The notes below the pieces were generated by a model. It did no database searches, was not told the DNA's origin, and saw only the letters and a list, made by a program, of their open reading frames with translations. This document shows positions 31,470 through 40,537 of a stretch of DNA of 58,362 nucleotides, piece by piece. Source of the stretch: Geobacter sp. (lineage in GTDB: Bacteria; Desulfobacterota; Desulfuromonadia; Geobacterales; Pseudopelobacteraceae); assembly GCA_027346925.1 (NCBI GenBank), contig DAIERH010000002.1:1-58362 (forward strand). The letters are read 5' to 3'. Made by a program: the position numbers and the translations under genes. Position 1 is the stretch's first letter. Each line of letters starts with the position of its first letter.

Positions 31470-33817
31470 ACCGGCAACTCCTGCATGGTGCTCGCCAGGT
31501 AGATAGCCGTCACGCCCCCCTGGATGATAACGTCGCATTCCTCGGTCAGGTCCATGTCGGGGTGCCGGAAAGCGTCACGTGACGTGGCCGTGAGCGACAC
31601 TATGCTTGTGCCCCCGTCCGAGTTGTAGTACGTGACTTGGACCGTTACCGGGTACGCCGTGGCGATGATCTTAGCCGCCCTGAAAGTCGTTGGATGGAAC
31701 CGATATCGCTTCGTGGTGACGCTCATGGTTCGGAGCGTTGTCCCCCGGGCGAACGCAACGACATTGCCCCCCACTACGAGGTACAGAGCCCCTGAGACGG
31801 GATCGGCATAGCCGGCCGTGGCGTAGAAGTCCAGGGGGACGAAGTCGCCCGTCTGGGGGTCGAAATAGAAGCCGGCCTGGGTGGCACCGTTGGTGTAAAA
31901 GCCAACGTACTTCTCCTCCCAGAGGTACCCGGAAAGGGTTGTCGGGTTGTACGTGTCGCGCCACTCGTCTGGGGAGATGATGTCTTTGGTGACGATGGTG
32001 GCAGAGTTGATGCCCATCATGGCCAGGCCGTCCGTGCTGGCATAGATGACAGCCGGCCCGACCTGAACCACGCTCCTCTTCGAGATACAGCCGAAACCGA
32101 CACCGAGCTTATCCATGACATAGTTGGAAGGGGCATTACCGGTGACCAAATATGGGACGCCCTGAGTCAGTACCAGCACCGAAGTACCAAAGGCGCCGAG
32201 TCCCATCACGGGAACGTCTGTCGGTTTCTGGTAGCTTACCGGCCAAGCGTAGGGGAAGCCCGGCACGCTGAACAGTACGAGGTTGCCGGAGAAGGCTGCC
32301 ACCGTCTCATTGGCCAGGGGGGTGAGCCCTTCCACTCCGGCGGGCGGGCCGTCCCATTCGGTGGACTGCAGCACCTCGCCAAGGGCAGCCGACAACGTGG
32401 TGTCGCTGTAGGTGCCGGTCGCCAGGGGGATATTGACCAGGAACTGAAGGATCTCGTTGCCGGCGGCGTCCACGTTCGATCGATAGATGTTCTTGCTGAC
32501 GATGTTGTAGTTCGGATCAGCGGTGACATTGGTGTCCGTAATGGCCACGGCGTCACCATCGAAGACATCCACGATGTTCGATGCCAGAGATGGCGGCCCT
32601 TCGTTGCCGTATCCGTTCACCAGCGTTTCTACGTAGTATCTTGACTGGATCAGCGTCCGATCAAGGACCGGCGTAAATACTGGCGTGACCTTGAAATTGC
32701 CCGACACGAATGTCCCGAACGCCGTGCTGTCAATGCCGTCAAGGGTGAAATTATTTGCGTCGGCAACGGTGATCGTAGTTTGCACGGTGGCAAGCTGTGT
32801 CATGCCGACCATGGTATTGAAGGTAACCACTGTGCCGTTGATGAGCCCGTGGTTTGCGGCCGTCACCTGTGCCGGGTTGGCTTTGGTGACGGCCGACATG
32901 GCTACATTAGAATAGTAGGTGGAGTAGTCGCGGGCTATCAGTGTCCAAGTGCCCCCGCCAAAGGCAGGAGTGTAGGTTGTTGTATCGATACCTATACTGA
33001 AACTGTTGGCATCAATCCTGGTTATCGTGCATTCATATCCGTAATTCACCAGCAGGCTGAGCCCAATAATCTTCAGGTGAACCTTATCCCCAGTGGTAAG
33101 CCCATGGTTTGCGCTGGTGACTACCCCGGGGTTTGCTTGGGTGATATTCTGGATGTCGCCAGTCGGCATAGCGAAGAGCCCGTTGAGTAGGAATGACTCT
33201 TGTGGGCCGCTGAACACTGTAGGGTACTGGAACGACAGTGTTTTGCCGTCAATGGACGGTATCCCAGTGCCTGAGAATTTTAGTTGTAGCTGGCTGTTCT
33301 GAGATGTCAGACCGGCTACGGCGCCTGACACCTCAGTCACCCGTGTTGATGCCGTTGTTGTATCAAAGAAGTCTTTGGTGATCGATGTAATGGCATTGAA
33401 CTCAGGGATGGTCGAGCTAACCGCAGACAAGGCATGTGTTGGTGCCGGAGGCGACGGGTAATACCACTTCTCTGGGTAGGCAGTCCCGCCTGAGTTGTAC
33501 AGCGTCGAATCCGTGACCTTGAGCGTCCCACTCTCGGTGTAGAACACCCGGTGGAACGAGTCGTTCGCCAGGGGGGCGGTCATGGCCTTAACATCGCTGT
33601 TCCACGCCAGGAACTTGCCGGCATATTGATATAGGAACAGACTGAGCAACGGGCCGACGTTGGCCGGAGTGTTGTTGAACAGGTCAGCAAGCAGTGCCTC
33701 GACCCCGCCATGGTCGAACCGGCAGTCAACGGCCGCCTGTGACTTCCCATCGGGGAGCAGGAGCGGGTCTTTGATCTTCGGCAGGATGCCGCCGAACTTC
33801 GCAATGGTCAGGAGCAT
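31466..33817 (-). CDS. Tail nozzle-like protein with repeated E1-FCCH-like domains
   Basis: 783 aa. N terminus (GGILPKIKDPLLLPDGKSQAA) and overall beta-rich content resemble podovirus tail nozzle (P22 gp10/T7 gp12) proteins. Two tandem segments near 220-350 (GVVTSANHGLTTGDKV and AQVTAANHGLINGTVV) are the E1-FCCH-like repeat often seen in phage tail proteins. The C-terminal part has a beta-propeller look (YLVTGNAPSNYVMDKLGVGF, LYLVVGGNVVAF). It should close the short tail below the adaptor. Coupled to the next gene by ATGA. Confidence 0.75.
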   Translation of the reverse strand: MLLTIAKFGGILPKIKDPLLLPDGKSQAAVDCRFDHGGVEALLADLFNNTPANVGPLLSLFLYQYAGKFLAWNSDVKAMTAPLANDSFHRVFYTESGTLKVTDSTLYNSGGTAYPEKWYYPSPPAPTHALSAVSSTIPEFNAITSITKDFFDTTTASTRVTEVSGAVAGLTSQNSQLQLKFSGTGIPSIDGKTLSFQYPTVFSGPQESFLLNGLFAMPTGDIQNITQANPGVVTSANHGLTTGDKVHLKIIGLSLLVNYGYECTITRIDANSFSIGIDTTTYTPAFGGGTWTLIARDYSTYYSNVAMSAVTKANPAQVTAANHGLINGTVVTFNTMVGMTQLATVQTTITVADANNFTLDGIDSTAFGTFVSGNFKVTPVFTPVLDRTLIQSRYYVETLVNGYGNEGPPSLASNIVDVFDGDAVAITDTNVTADPNYNIVSKNIYRSNVDAAGNEILQFLVNIPLATGTYSDTTLSAALGEVLQSTEWDGPPAGVEGLTPLANETVAAFSGNLVLFSVPGFPYAWPVSYQKPTDVPVMGLGAFGTSVLVLTQGVPYLVTGNAPSNYVMDKLGVGFGCISKRSVVQVGPAVIYASTDGLAMMGINSATIVTKDIISPDEWRDTYNPTTLSGYLWEEKYVGFYTNGATQAGFYFDPQTGDFVPLDFYATAGYADPVSGALYLVVGGNVVAFARGTTLRTMSVTTKRYRFHPTTFRAAKIIATAYPVTVQVTYYNSDGGTSIVSLTATSRDAFRHPDMDLTEECDVIIQGGVTAIYLASTMQELPV

Positions 33818-34546
33818 CTACATACCCTCAGCGTCTGACTTCGCCTTTGCCGCTTTACCGGCTCCGAGCTTCTGCAGGAACATCTGGTAGAAGGCTGTCC
33901 CTTTGGCCTGGGCGTTGGGGATCTCCGTCTCTTCCACCAGACACCGGTAGATGATGTAGTCCACGATGGCCGGCACGTAGGAGTTGTCCAGCGGGAAGTC
34001 CGTGGGAGTCACGTTGTCGTTCTGGACGAGAGATGTGACTTCTGCCGGGTAGCAGGAACAGATAAGCGAAGCGGCTTGCGTAGTCGTAGGGGGAGGCGGG
34101 GGAAAGACATAGAACACCTCCGGGTTGCGGTCATCCCGCATGACGTACTGAATGGTGTCATCACCGGCAAAAGCGTACCAGCCGGGAAAAAGCCGGTCCA
34201 TCTGTGCCTTGGTAATCAACTGGACGCTAGAAGTCAGGTTATTGCTGAGGTTTACGACCCCCTCGACATCGACGAGGAACAGCGCCCCAGGTGGAAGGTT
34301 TTGCCGCGGTCCGGCGGCAAGTTGAACGTTGCCGAACGTTACGGCGTAGGCTTCCGGCTTTAGGTTGACGATCTCCTTTACACCAAGGTTCAGGTACGGG
34401 AACGTCTTGGTCGTAGACCAGGTAACCTTGGTGATGTCCTTCAGTTGGGTACCTACGATATCGAGGATCTGGGCACATGTGTCGGCATTGATCTGTAACG
34501 GTTCAGCCCCACCGCCCGGCCCGCCTCCGTCAATTATCTGTGGCAT
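33818..34546 (-). CDS. Adaptor/tail-tubular-like protein (DUF6682-like)
   Basis: 242 aa from the start at 34546 (GAGGGGGAG upstream). Features: QILDIVGTQLKDITKVTW, VQLITKAQMDRLFPGWYA, and a helical C-terminal half with FPLDNSYVPAIVDYIIYRCL, YQMFLQKLGAG. The layout matches adaptor proteins that sit between the portal and nozzle in short-tailed phages. Ends where the nozzle gene starts. Confidence 0.62.
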   Translation of the reverse strand: MPQIIDGGGPGGGAEPLQINADTCAQILDIVGTQLKDITKVTWSTTKTFPYLNLGVKEIVNLKPEAYAVTFGNVQLAAGPRQNLPPGALFLVDVEGVVNLSNNLTSSVQLITKAQMDRLFPGWYAFAGDDTIQYVMRDDRNPEVFYVFPPPPPTTTQAASLICSCYPAEVTSLVQNDNVTPTDFPLDNSYVPAIVDYIIYRCLVEETEIPNAQAKGTAFYQMFLQKLGAGKAAKAKSDAEGM

Positions 34547-34718
34547 CGCTCCCCCTCGCGCTTCCGTGTTCAATTTCCTTACGTTTTACCATACTTGTCA
34601 GGCACTCACAACAGTGATCACACGGCGCCGTTGTGAGATAGTGGCACTGCGGACAGACATGGGTGAGATGCCATAAACCGCCTGGTGCCATCGGTACGTC
34701 GCAGTTGGGGCAGTTCAT
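34530..34718 (-). CDS. Small zinc-ribbon protein
   Basis: 62 aa with CPNC, CPQC and CDHCCEC pairs, so two zinc sites are probable. Start ATG 34718 directly follows a G-rich run that also serves as ribosome binding site. The 3' end overlaps the adaptor gene by 17 nt. Unknown role. Confidence 0.55.
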   Translation of the reverse strand: MNCPNCDVPMAPGGLWHLTHVCPQCHYLTTAPCDHCCECLTSMVKRKEIEHGSARGSDATDN

Positions 34719-34722
34719 AGTT

Positions 34723-34741
34723 CCCCCCCCCCCCGGGGGGG
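34723..34741. repeat. C12/G7 homopolymer pair in a short intergenic gap
   Basis: A run of 12 C followed by 7 G; self-complementary. In the rest of the gap (34742-34865) a 17-codon frame reads MECPNCDSSTLQKGGWL, a likely fragment of a zinc-ribbon gene like the one downstream. Length errors in the homopolymer are possible. Confidence 0.6.
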
Positions 34742-34865
34742 CGATTATAGCCACCCGCCTTTTTGCAACGTGCTGCTGTCACAGTTGGGGCATTCCATTT
34801 ATTGGTAGGTTCCAATACCCGACGCAAGAGCATCCATTGCTCCGGCACAACGTTCATGAGGCACA

Positions 34866-36839
34866 TTAGTAGCCATACCATTCTGTAGTTATATAAAATG
34901 TTGTCGAACCGGTAGATAACACACTCGTATTACCGCCTGTTGTCGTAAGTCGTGCATAAATAGTAGTTGCATAACCATCCCAGGTAGGAAATGACCCGCC
35001 CTGGATGGCATTAGCCCTGTTAATCAAAGATCCAAGTTGCGAGTCATTCGTCCCGACTGTAATCGGAACAGTTAAAACATCGTGGCTTAATAAAAGATTA
35101 TTACTACCAGCGCTTGTGCCTACTATTAAAGCTGCTGACGATACCCCACCTCCCGTATATGGTGTTGTGGTTTCTGCAACTATGTTAGTTATCTTGGACC
35201 TGTTCGGTATTGTCCCGATCAATACGTCAGCTGTTGTACTAGCTGCGGAAAAAGCATTATGTGCAACTGTAACAATATAGGTTTGGGTGTTAATACGTCC
35301 ATTGGCATTAACCGTTATTCCGGTGCCGGATGCCGGAGTTACATTCAAGGTTTTGTCATATAGTGGCACATTTGTACTGTTGGCCTTCCAAGTAAAACCC
35401 AAGTCAGTATTATTAAGCGTTATTGTTTCGGTGCCATTATCAGTAAATGTTCCACCGATTCTGACATTGGTGAAAGCGTTGCCTCGTGCGGATGGCTTAA
35501 TAGTAATATCCCCGGTTGTCCCACCATCCACTCTATTCTGCGCGGAAGTAGCATCAAAAGTAATTTCAGTAGCAGCCGTGTTTGTTGCGTAGTTAAAAAT
35601 ATTGGATAACAAATTTTTTGATCCGCTAACCAATATCTTGCCCGCTTCAGCATTAGTCCCATTAACCGTATTATCGTGCGAGTTTTGACCTAATTCTATG
35701 TTGGTGGTGTTTTGTTCGATCGTTCCGCCATAAATATTATTACTGAAAGCGTTGTTGACTAGCAAACCACGCCCCGAAACTCCCTCTATAACCGGGTTTA
35801 CAATAGTTACCCCTGTTGTCGAGTCACCGTTCCCAGAAGTCCCGCCAAGAACAATTCCGTTTACAGGCGTAACCGTGAACACTCCCTGGTTCAAAGATAC
35901 GCTAAAATTATCCAGTTTCCCGATAACAGTAAAATCGCTTTTAAATCCATCCGCCGATACATCACTAATGCTGACATCACGTATAGTCCAATGGTGAACG
36001 TCGTTAATATATATACCGTTTGTCGCACTCGCGGTGCCCTTTATCATGAAATTAGACAAAGAAACATTCAGCTGCCCACTACCAGACAAATTAACACAAT
36101 TGCCAGTTCCGGCAAACCTCAATACTGTGGACACCCCATCACCGTGGATATTGATGCCCGTTTTTGCCCAGGCTGGTGCCGTGGAGTAAGAATAATTACC
36201 GGCTGGGAAATAGTAATCCACCCCCGCCGCCCACGGGGTGACAGTATCCCAGCCAGACCAGGGAGACGATGAAGAACCATTTCCGCTAGTGCTAAACCAC
36301 GGTATTCTGATATGATCCAAACCGGAAACCGACCCTGTCCCAGCAAACGCCTGATAATCTCCTATCTGCGGCTGAGACTGGAACGTCAGCGTCTTGCCGC
36401 TGGCGATGGTGATAATAGCCCCATTGACTGGCTGAAGTGTGATGTTGCTTGGGATTGTGAGGTTATTCACGTTCTGGTTCGTCGCATATTGCAAAGTTGC
36501 TGGAGTTGAACCAATCGCAGCCTTGGCAGTAGACAAATTACCGAACTTCTCGACATGGAAAGCAGGGCCAGACGAAACAGCATAGTTGGCCACACCGCTG
36601 GTGTTCTTAAATACTGCACCATAAGGCAATGTTGACCATGTACTGACACCATCGCCAACCTTCAGGAGCCCCGTATCCGTCTCGTAGCCAGGCTCCCCGT
36701 TCTGGAGGACAGGATTGGCTGCAAGCCATTGAGCCAATGTGCCGCGTTTGAAGATGATGCTGACACCGGTCGCGGCGAGAGTACATGCACATGTGGCAAG
36801 GACCAGCATGGATGCGATCCACATAATTCTAATTTTCAT
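34866..36839 (-). CDS. Tailspike-like beta-helix protein with signal peptide
   Basis: 657 aa. The N terminus (MKIRIMWIASMLVLATCACT) is a signal-peptide-like segment. Residues about 28-75 match the Mtd/hyaluronidase-type N domain of receptor-binding proteins (IIFKRGTLAQWLAANPVLQN, ETDTGLLKVGDGVSTW). A right-handed beta-helix follows (about 150-470) with repeated short Asn/Gly-rich turns; the C terminus is a beta domain. It should bind or digest host surface sugars. A signal peptide is odd for a virion part. AAAGGAG precedes the ATG. Confidence 0.78.
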   Translation of the reverse strand: MKIRIMWIASMLVLATCACTLAATGVSIIFKRGTLAQWLAANPVLQNGEPGYETDTGLLKVGDGVSTWSTLPYGAVFKNTSGVANYAVSSGPAFHVEKFGNLSTAKAAIGSTPATLQYATNQNVNNLTIPSNITLQPVNGAIITIASGKTLTFQSQPQIGDYQAFAGTGSVSGLDHIRIPWFSTSGNGSSSSPWSGWDTVTPWAAGVDYYFPAGNYSYSTAPAWAKTGINIHGDGVSTVLRFAGTGNCVNLSGSGQLNVSLSNFMIKGTASATNGIYINDVHHWTIRDVSISDVSADGFKSDFTVIGKLDNFSVSLNQGVFTVTPVNGIVLGGTSGNGDSTTGVTIVNPVIEGVSGRGLLVNNAFSNNIYGGTIEQNTTNIELGQNSHDNTVNGTNAEAGKILVSGSKNLLSNIFNYATNTAATEITFDATSAQNRVDGGTTGDITIKPSARGNAFTNVRIGGTFTDNGTETITLNNTDLGFTWKANSTNVPLYDKTLNVTPASGTGITVNANGRINTQTYIVTVAHNAFSAASTTADVLIGTIPNRSKITNIVAETTTPYTGGGVSSAALIVGTSAGSNNLLLSHDVLTVPITVGTNDSQLGSLINRANAIQGGSFPTWDGYATTIYARLTTTGGNTSVLSTGSTTFYITTEWYGY

Positions 36840-36865
36840 TGCAATTTTCTCCTTTTGACTTTTCG

Positions 36866-36940
36866 TCAGACATCACACCTGTTCTTTTCGTGAACTCGTT
36901 CATCCACCACGATCACGTCAAAGGGTTGAAGCTCAATCAT
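36866..36940 (-). CDS. Possible 24-aa microprotein
   Basis: ATG at 36940 with GGAG 6 nt upstream, overlapping the 3' end of the preceding micro-gene in another frame; reads MIELQPFDVIVVDERVHEKN. Very short, so could be chance. Confidence 0.25.
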   Translation of the reverse strand: MIELQPFDVIVVDERVHEKNRCDV

Positions 36941-37034
36941 CGTCATCTCCATTCATGCCGCTGCAAACCTGGATGATAGCCCCGATACCAATCGCCACCA
37001 CGAGCAAGAGGATGCAGACAGTTGAGCCGGTCAT
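36933..37034 (-). CDS. Small membrane protein (33 aa)
   Basis: Reads MTGSTVCILLLVVAIGIGAI, a single transmembrane helix, followed by a short acidic tail. Its ATG overlaps the stop of the preceding gene (ATGA). Could be a minor lysis or membrane protein; no family recognised. Confidence 0.5.
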   Translation of the reverse strand: MTGSTVCILLLVVAIGIGAIIQVCSGMNGDDDD

Positions 37035-37711
37035 AGTCCGCAAAACCTCTTGAATACGTCTGCCAAACCCAACAGATCGGCCACGCTGGTATCGGTCGGG
37101 ATTACGGCATAGGTGAGCCGCAGATACTCATTTTCTACTCGGGAAGCCGCGGCTCCCACGCGCTGGTTCTCGGAGATCAACCAAGTAGCAAACTGTTGAG
37201 CCGACATTCCCAGGTTGGCCCCCATGCCGGCGAGATAAGCACTGGCTGTTTGACCGTTTTTCGTAATGGTGGTGTCACCGGCCCCCGCCAGCACCGCCTG
37301 TGCCGCTTGATAGTTCTGCTCATAGACCGCGATCACGCCGGCATTGTCGCTAGTGACCTTTGATAATCCCAGCTTGCGGACGGCCAAGACATCGGCGGAG
37401 ACCTGCGCCCGAAGAGTCGGGCAGGCTGCCAGGACCTGGCCATCCGTGGCCGTACCGGCAGAATCCTCCCAGACCTCGGTACGCCGGTTGGCGCTGCTAC
37501 TGTAGATCGAAAACCCAGGAGAAAAACAGACTGGACGGGACACACTGGATGGATATTTTGGAGCAGGACCATTATTAAGCCGCGTCTCTGGCCCCGTGGT
37601 GCCATGCACACTCACATACTGCGGAGTCACTTGATCACGGACAACAATGGTGTATCCAGCGTGAGCCGTGGTGGGTATGACGAGGAAAAGAAAAACTAAC
37701 GATGCTTTCAT
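37031..37711 (-). CDS. Unknown exported protein
   Basis: 226 aa with a clear signal peptide (MKASLVFLFLVIPTTAHA, cleavage after AHA). The rest mixes a beta-rich first third and helical part (VLAVRKLGLSKVTSDNAG, QQFATWLISENQRVGAAA). It lies between the tailspike and the collagen-like fibre genes. Unknown role; perhaps a fibre assembly partner. Confidence 0.7.
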   Translation of the reverse strand: MKASLVFLFLVIPTTAHAGYTIVVRDQVTPQYVSVHGTTGPETRLNNGPAPKYPSSVSRPVCFSPGFSIYSSSANRRTEVWEDSAGTATDGQVLAACPTLRAQVSADVLAVRKLGLSKVTSDNAGVIAVYEQNYQAAQAVLAGAGDTTITKNGQTASAYLAGMGANLGMSAQQFATWLISENQRVGAAASRVENEYLRLTYAVIPTDTSVADLLGLADVFKRFCGL

Positions 37712-37726
37712 GTTGCAATGCCTCCC

Positions 37727-37900
37727 TTATGGGGGGAAGGGGCAATACGGGGCCCCAACAGTGATGGTCCTGGGGCATGGTGTACCCCATACTCGGTAAC
37801 AGGGCTGTCTAGCCGGTGCTTCGTAGGGGCAACAGAGCAGTCCAACGGTGGACAGCAAAACCAGTGTCAGCATCACCAAGAAGAAGTCGCGGTCTCTCAC
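37727..37900 (-). CDS. Small lipoprotein-like, Pro/Cys-rich membrane protein
   Basis: 57 aa, GTG start at 37900 overlapping the stop of the preceding gene (GTGA). Reads VRDRDFFLVMLTLVLLSTVG and then LLCC, a possible lipobox, followed by a Pro/Cys-rich tail. The form recalls Rz1-type outer spanins but the region is of fibre genes, so this is tentative. Confidence 0.5.
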   Translation of the reverse strand: MRDRDFFLVMLTLVLLSTVGLLCCPYEAPARQPCYRVWGTPCPRTITVGAPYCPFPP

Positions 37901-38919
37901 TGGATCACCACTGTCCCGGAACTGTAGACTTGAAATGACAAGGTCGTCCCATTACCTCGGTATTGCTTCTCGTAGCCATCAGAAGTCTTTTGCCATCGAA
38001 GGTGGTTGGTTGAATCTCGCATCTCTAGTGCCCATGTGGTTGGGTTTATCGCAATCCGAACGTACCCGTTCAAGTCGAGAAGCGATATTGTGCCATCGCC
38101 AGAAACAAACCATCGAACATTGCCTACCAGATCTCGCACCTGATACATACTGGTGCTATCCGTCTGTGGTGCGAGTGGTTGGCGGTCAACTGGGTTACCT
38201 CCTGCTGCAGCCAATGTAGATAGTATTTGTGCTTGCGTAATAGTGCCCGGGTTTCCCGGGTCCCCCTTGTCACCTTTCGGACCAATTTTGAGAGCCGCTA
38301 TTGGTGCAATGGCGGTGCATGTCCTGCCACCGTAGCTCAAGTCTACAGATACCCAGTTATCGGTTTTGCTTGCTGAATAGGTGCCAAACCTGGCAGGCTG
38401 GAATGTTGATTGCGTGCTGTACGTATCAAACGACAACAGGGTGTTGGACGTAGGGACATGCCAGTGGTATGAGCCTGGGGTTTTCAGCAGTCCCGACTCA
38501 TACAGCTTCGCGGTATAGGGGAACATAGCCGGGACAGGAGAAAGCCCGTAAGTGTCATAGGTGAACGCCATAGGCCCAGAATCGATAACGCATTGCAAAG
38601 CAGGTGTACCATCCGCTCCGGTTGCCCCAGTCGCCCCAGTTGCCCCAGTTGCCCCAGTCGCCCCAGGTGCCCCTGGGGCACCGTCAAAAACATCTACGCA
38701 TGCCTGTGCTGTGGCACCATTAATTGTCAGTGTCTTGCCGCTGGTGCTAACACTGGAACTGCCTGTAGCAATCACGCGCAACGTATCATTGACCGTCGTG
38801 GACTTGATGTTCCCGCCGGCTGCCGAGATGTTGCCAAAACTGATCGTAGGGCCGATGACCGTGGCGCTGGCCAGGGCCGGCAGGGCAAGGCATAGCAGTA
38901 TGGCTAGGACGAGTCTCAC
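37897..38919 (-). CDS. Collagen-like fibre protein with signal peptide
   Basis: 340 aa, GTG start at 38919. Signal-peptide-like N terminus (LVLAILLCLALPALASA). A collagen-like Gly-X-Y tract (GAPGAPGATGATGATGATG) near residue 80 and a second short one (GPKGDKGDPGNPG) near 228. C-terminal region contains RWFVSGDGTISLLDLNGYVR, typical of trimeric tail fibre ends. Likely a trimeric fibre. The DNA tract at 38617-38683 is a run of 9-bp units. Confidence 0.72.
   Translation of the reverse strand: MRLVLAILLCLALPALASATVIGPTISFGNISAAGGNIKSTTVNDTLRVIATGSSSVSTSGKTLTINGATAQACVDVFDGAPGAPGATGATGATGATGATGADGTPALQCVIDSGPMAFTYDTYGLSPVPAMFPYTAKLYESGLLKTPGSYHWHVPTSNTLLSFDTYSTQSTFQPARFGTYSASKTDNWVSVDLSYGGRTCTAIAPIAALKIGPKGDKGDPGNPGTITQAQILSTLAAAGGNPVDRQPLAPQTDSTSMYQVRDLVGNVRWFVSGDGTISLLDLNGYVRIAINPTTWALEMRDSTNHLRWQKTSDGYEKQYRGNGTTLSFQVYSSGTVVIQ
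38617..38683 (+). repeat. 9-bp tandem repeats coding for the collagen-like tract
   Basis: CCCCAGT(T/C)G-type units repeated about six times; unit number is likely to vary by slippage, changing fibre length. Confidence 0.7.
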
Positions 38920-39773
38920 AGAAACGTACTCCTATTGGTCCGCCGGTTGGGCGTCAGGTGAACTCTTGAGTTAACCACCGTCTCAACCTCCCGGTGGACG
39001 AAGGAAAGGAACGTCGGGTCCGCGTCGGGCATCGCCATACCCTCTACGATGATCTTCACGCAGCCTTCACGGTACACCTCGTCAAACAGACTGTTGAACG
39101 GGAGAACGTCGGCGGGAACTGTGACCCTAGCCGGCTGCTGGAAATAACGCCCCTTCAGGCTGATATCCCACACCACCTTCGGCCGAATGAACATGGTCGT
39201 GTTGATGATCTTCATCTTGTGCGGCAGCGTCCCGGACGGCTCCCACGACTCGCCATTGAGTCCGTACCACTCCCACCAGCCGTATTCATTGTGGTCGTAG
39301 TCGTCGTTCAGGTAGGACGGCTGCAGGTGCTGGTGCTGCTGTGAGGCGGTCAGCCCGTCGATGATGCCCTGGACGTTTGCCACCAGGGGCTGCGCGGTGA
39401 CGATGGCCTGAATGTTGGAAACCAGCGTGCCGGAACTGGCCAGCAGGTTGTTGATCATGGTGAGGTTCGGTCCGGTGAGCCCGGCCGTGGTGAGTTGTGT
39501 GGTTAGACTGGTTACCAGACCTTCCACGGCCACGGCATACGGCTTCTCTGCCGGTGACAGGAAGTCGGTAGGCAGGGTGAAACTGTACTGGCCGGCCGGG
39601 ATGATGGCCGAGAGACTACCCGTCGCCAAGAGGTCAGAGTTGCGCTCCAGGAGCTTCTTGAAGATGATGCTGGTAATGGAGTTGGCGGCGCCGAAAACGG
39701 TGATCCCTGTGGGCTTCGCGTTGCCGACGCGGGGGAGAATATCGAACAGCAACTGGCTAGCGGTGTAGGCCAT
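38916..39773 (-). CDS. Tail adaptor/tubular-like structural protein
   Basis: 285 aa. YTASQLLFDILPRVGNAKP at the start, SLSAIIPAGQYSFTLPTDFL near residue 78, and a C-terminal VREVETVVNSRVHL-type helix. Layout matches phage adaptor or tail tubular A proteins of short-tailed phages. There are thus two adaptor-like proteins (with 33818-34546). It is coupled to the fibre gene by GTGA. Confidence 0.55.
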   Translation of the reverse strand: MAYTASQLLFDILPRVGNAKPTGITVFGAANSITSIIFKKLLERNSDLLATGSLSAIIPAGQYSFTLPTDFLSPAEKPYAVAVEGLVTSLTTQLTTAGLTGPNLTMINNLLASSGTLVSNIQAIVTAQPLVANVQGIIDGLTASQQHQHLQPSYLNDDYDHNEYGWWEWYGLNGESWEPSGTLPHKMKIINTTMFIRPKVVWDISLKGRYFQQPARVTVPADVLPFNSLFDEVYREGCVKIIVEGMAMPDADPTFLSFVHREVETVVNSRVHLTPNRRTNRSTFL

Positions 39774-39776
39774 GGG

Positions 39777-40061
39777 CTAGTCTCCTTCGCTGGTTCTCAT
39801 CACGTCTGTTGCCCGTGTGTGCGCATGCTTGCCGCAAGTGGTGCAAGTCCCATTCTCGACCCTTGTCCGGTGTTCGGCCCATAGCGCGGAAAGGTCCTTT
39901 TCGAGCTTGCCGAGCCGGGCAAAAACTTCGGTGTTGAACCTGATGAAAGAATCTTTCATCTCCTTGATGTCCCCTTTGATCCCCATGAAAATCACGGCAA
40001 TCAGCGACTGCACCAGCAAAATCAACCCTCCGATGATGGACATCAACACCTGTGGACTCAT
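39777..40061 (-). CDS. Membrane protein with coiled coil and Cys motif
   Basis: 94 aa: an N-terminal transmembrane helix (SIIGGLILLVQSLIAVIFMG), a coiled coil (GDIKEMKDSFIRFNTEVFAR), and a CTTCGKHAH zinc-like end. Close to the lysis genes, so it may be an Rz-like or holin-accessory protein. Start at 40061 has GAGGGGG upstream. Confidence 0.65.
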   Translation of the reverse strand: MSPQVLMSIIGGLILLVQSLIAVIFMGIKGDIKEMKDSFIRFNTEVFARLGKLEKDLSALWAEHRTRVENGTCTTCGKHAHTRATDVMRTSEGD

Positions 40062-40139
40062 GCACCCCCCTCTTCCTGTGTCATTCTGGATGTGCGGCAA
40101 ATAGCACGCACATCCAGCCTTAATAATTGATTTCGGGAG

Positions 40140-40535
40140 TTATCCGTTCTGCGCGGCCTGGATTTCGGGAGGAATTTCGCTCGACGTGGAAATCGACTGA
40201 GCTAGGGAATCAATCAAGGTCATACCCGAAATGATTCCCAGCCCAGTCCATTGCGCCTGGTGCAGAGATTCCCCGTTCTGGTTGGCTGCAGTCAGGGCGT
40301 TTGTGACCACCCCCGAGGCTTTCTTGATACCGTCCATAAGCGCAGACACTGGTACAGGATCAGTCTGCTCGGCCACGATGGCAGAAAGCGCCATGGGGAT
40401 CGCCGCGAACGCCGCGCCCTGATAGTCGGAACTGTGCATACTAGTCCCGGTCTGTTGCGACTGTGCATAACTGGCGGCCAGAGATAGACCGACAACCTCA
40501 GCAGCCTGGAGCAATTTGGAAAGGTCAATCTTCAT
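40140..40535 (-). CDS. Unknown 131-aa protein near lysis genes
   Basis: Helical with Ala/Ser-rich stretches (AAEVVGLSLAASYAQSQQ, IPMALSAIVAEQTDPV, GLGIISGMTLIDSLAQS), perhaps membrane-associated. AAAGGAG upstream. Situated just downstream of the holin; no family recognised. Confidence 0.6.
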   Translation of the reverse strand: MKIDLSKLLQAAEVVGLSLAASYAQSQQTGTSMHSSDYQGAAFAAIPMALSAIVAEQTDPVPVSALMDGIKKASGVVTNALTAANQNGESLHQAQWTGLGIISGMTLIDSLAQSISTSSEIPPEIQAAQNG

Positions 40536-40537
40536 CT

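Noticed and set aside
34745-34798. 17-codon frame MECPNCDSSTLQKGGWL
   Set aside because: Too short and without ribosome binding site; probably a fragment of a zinc-ribbon gene.
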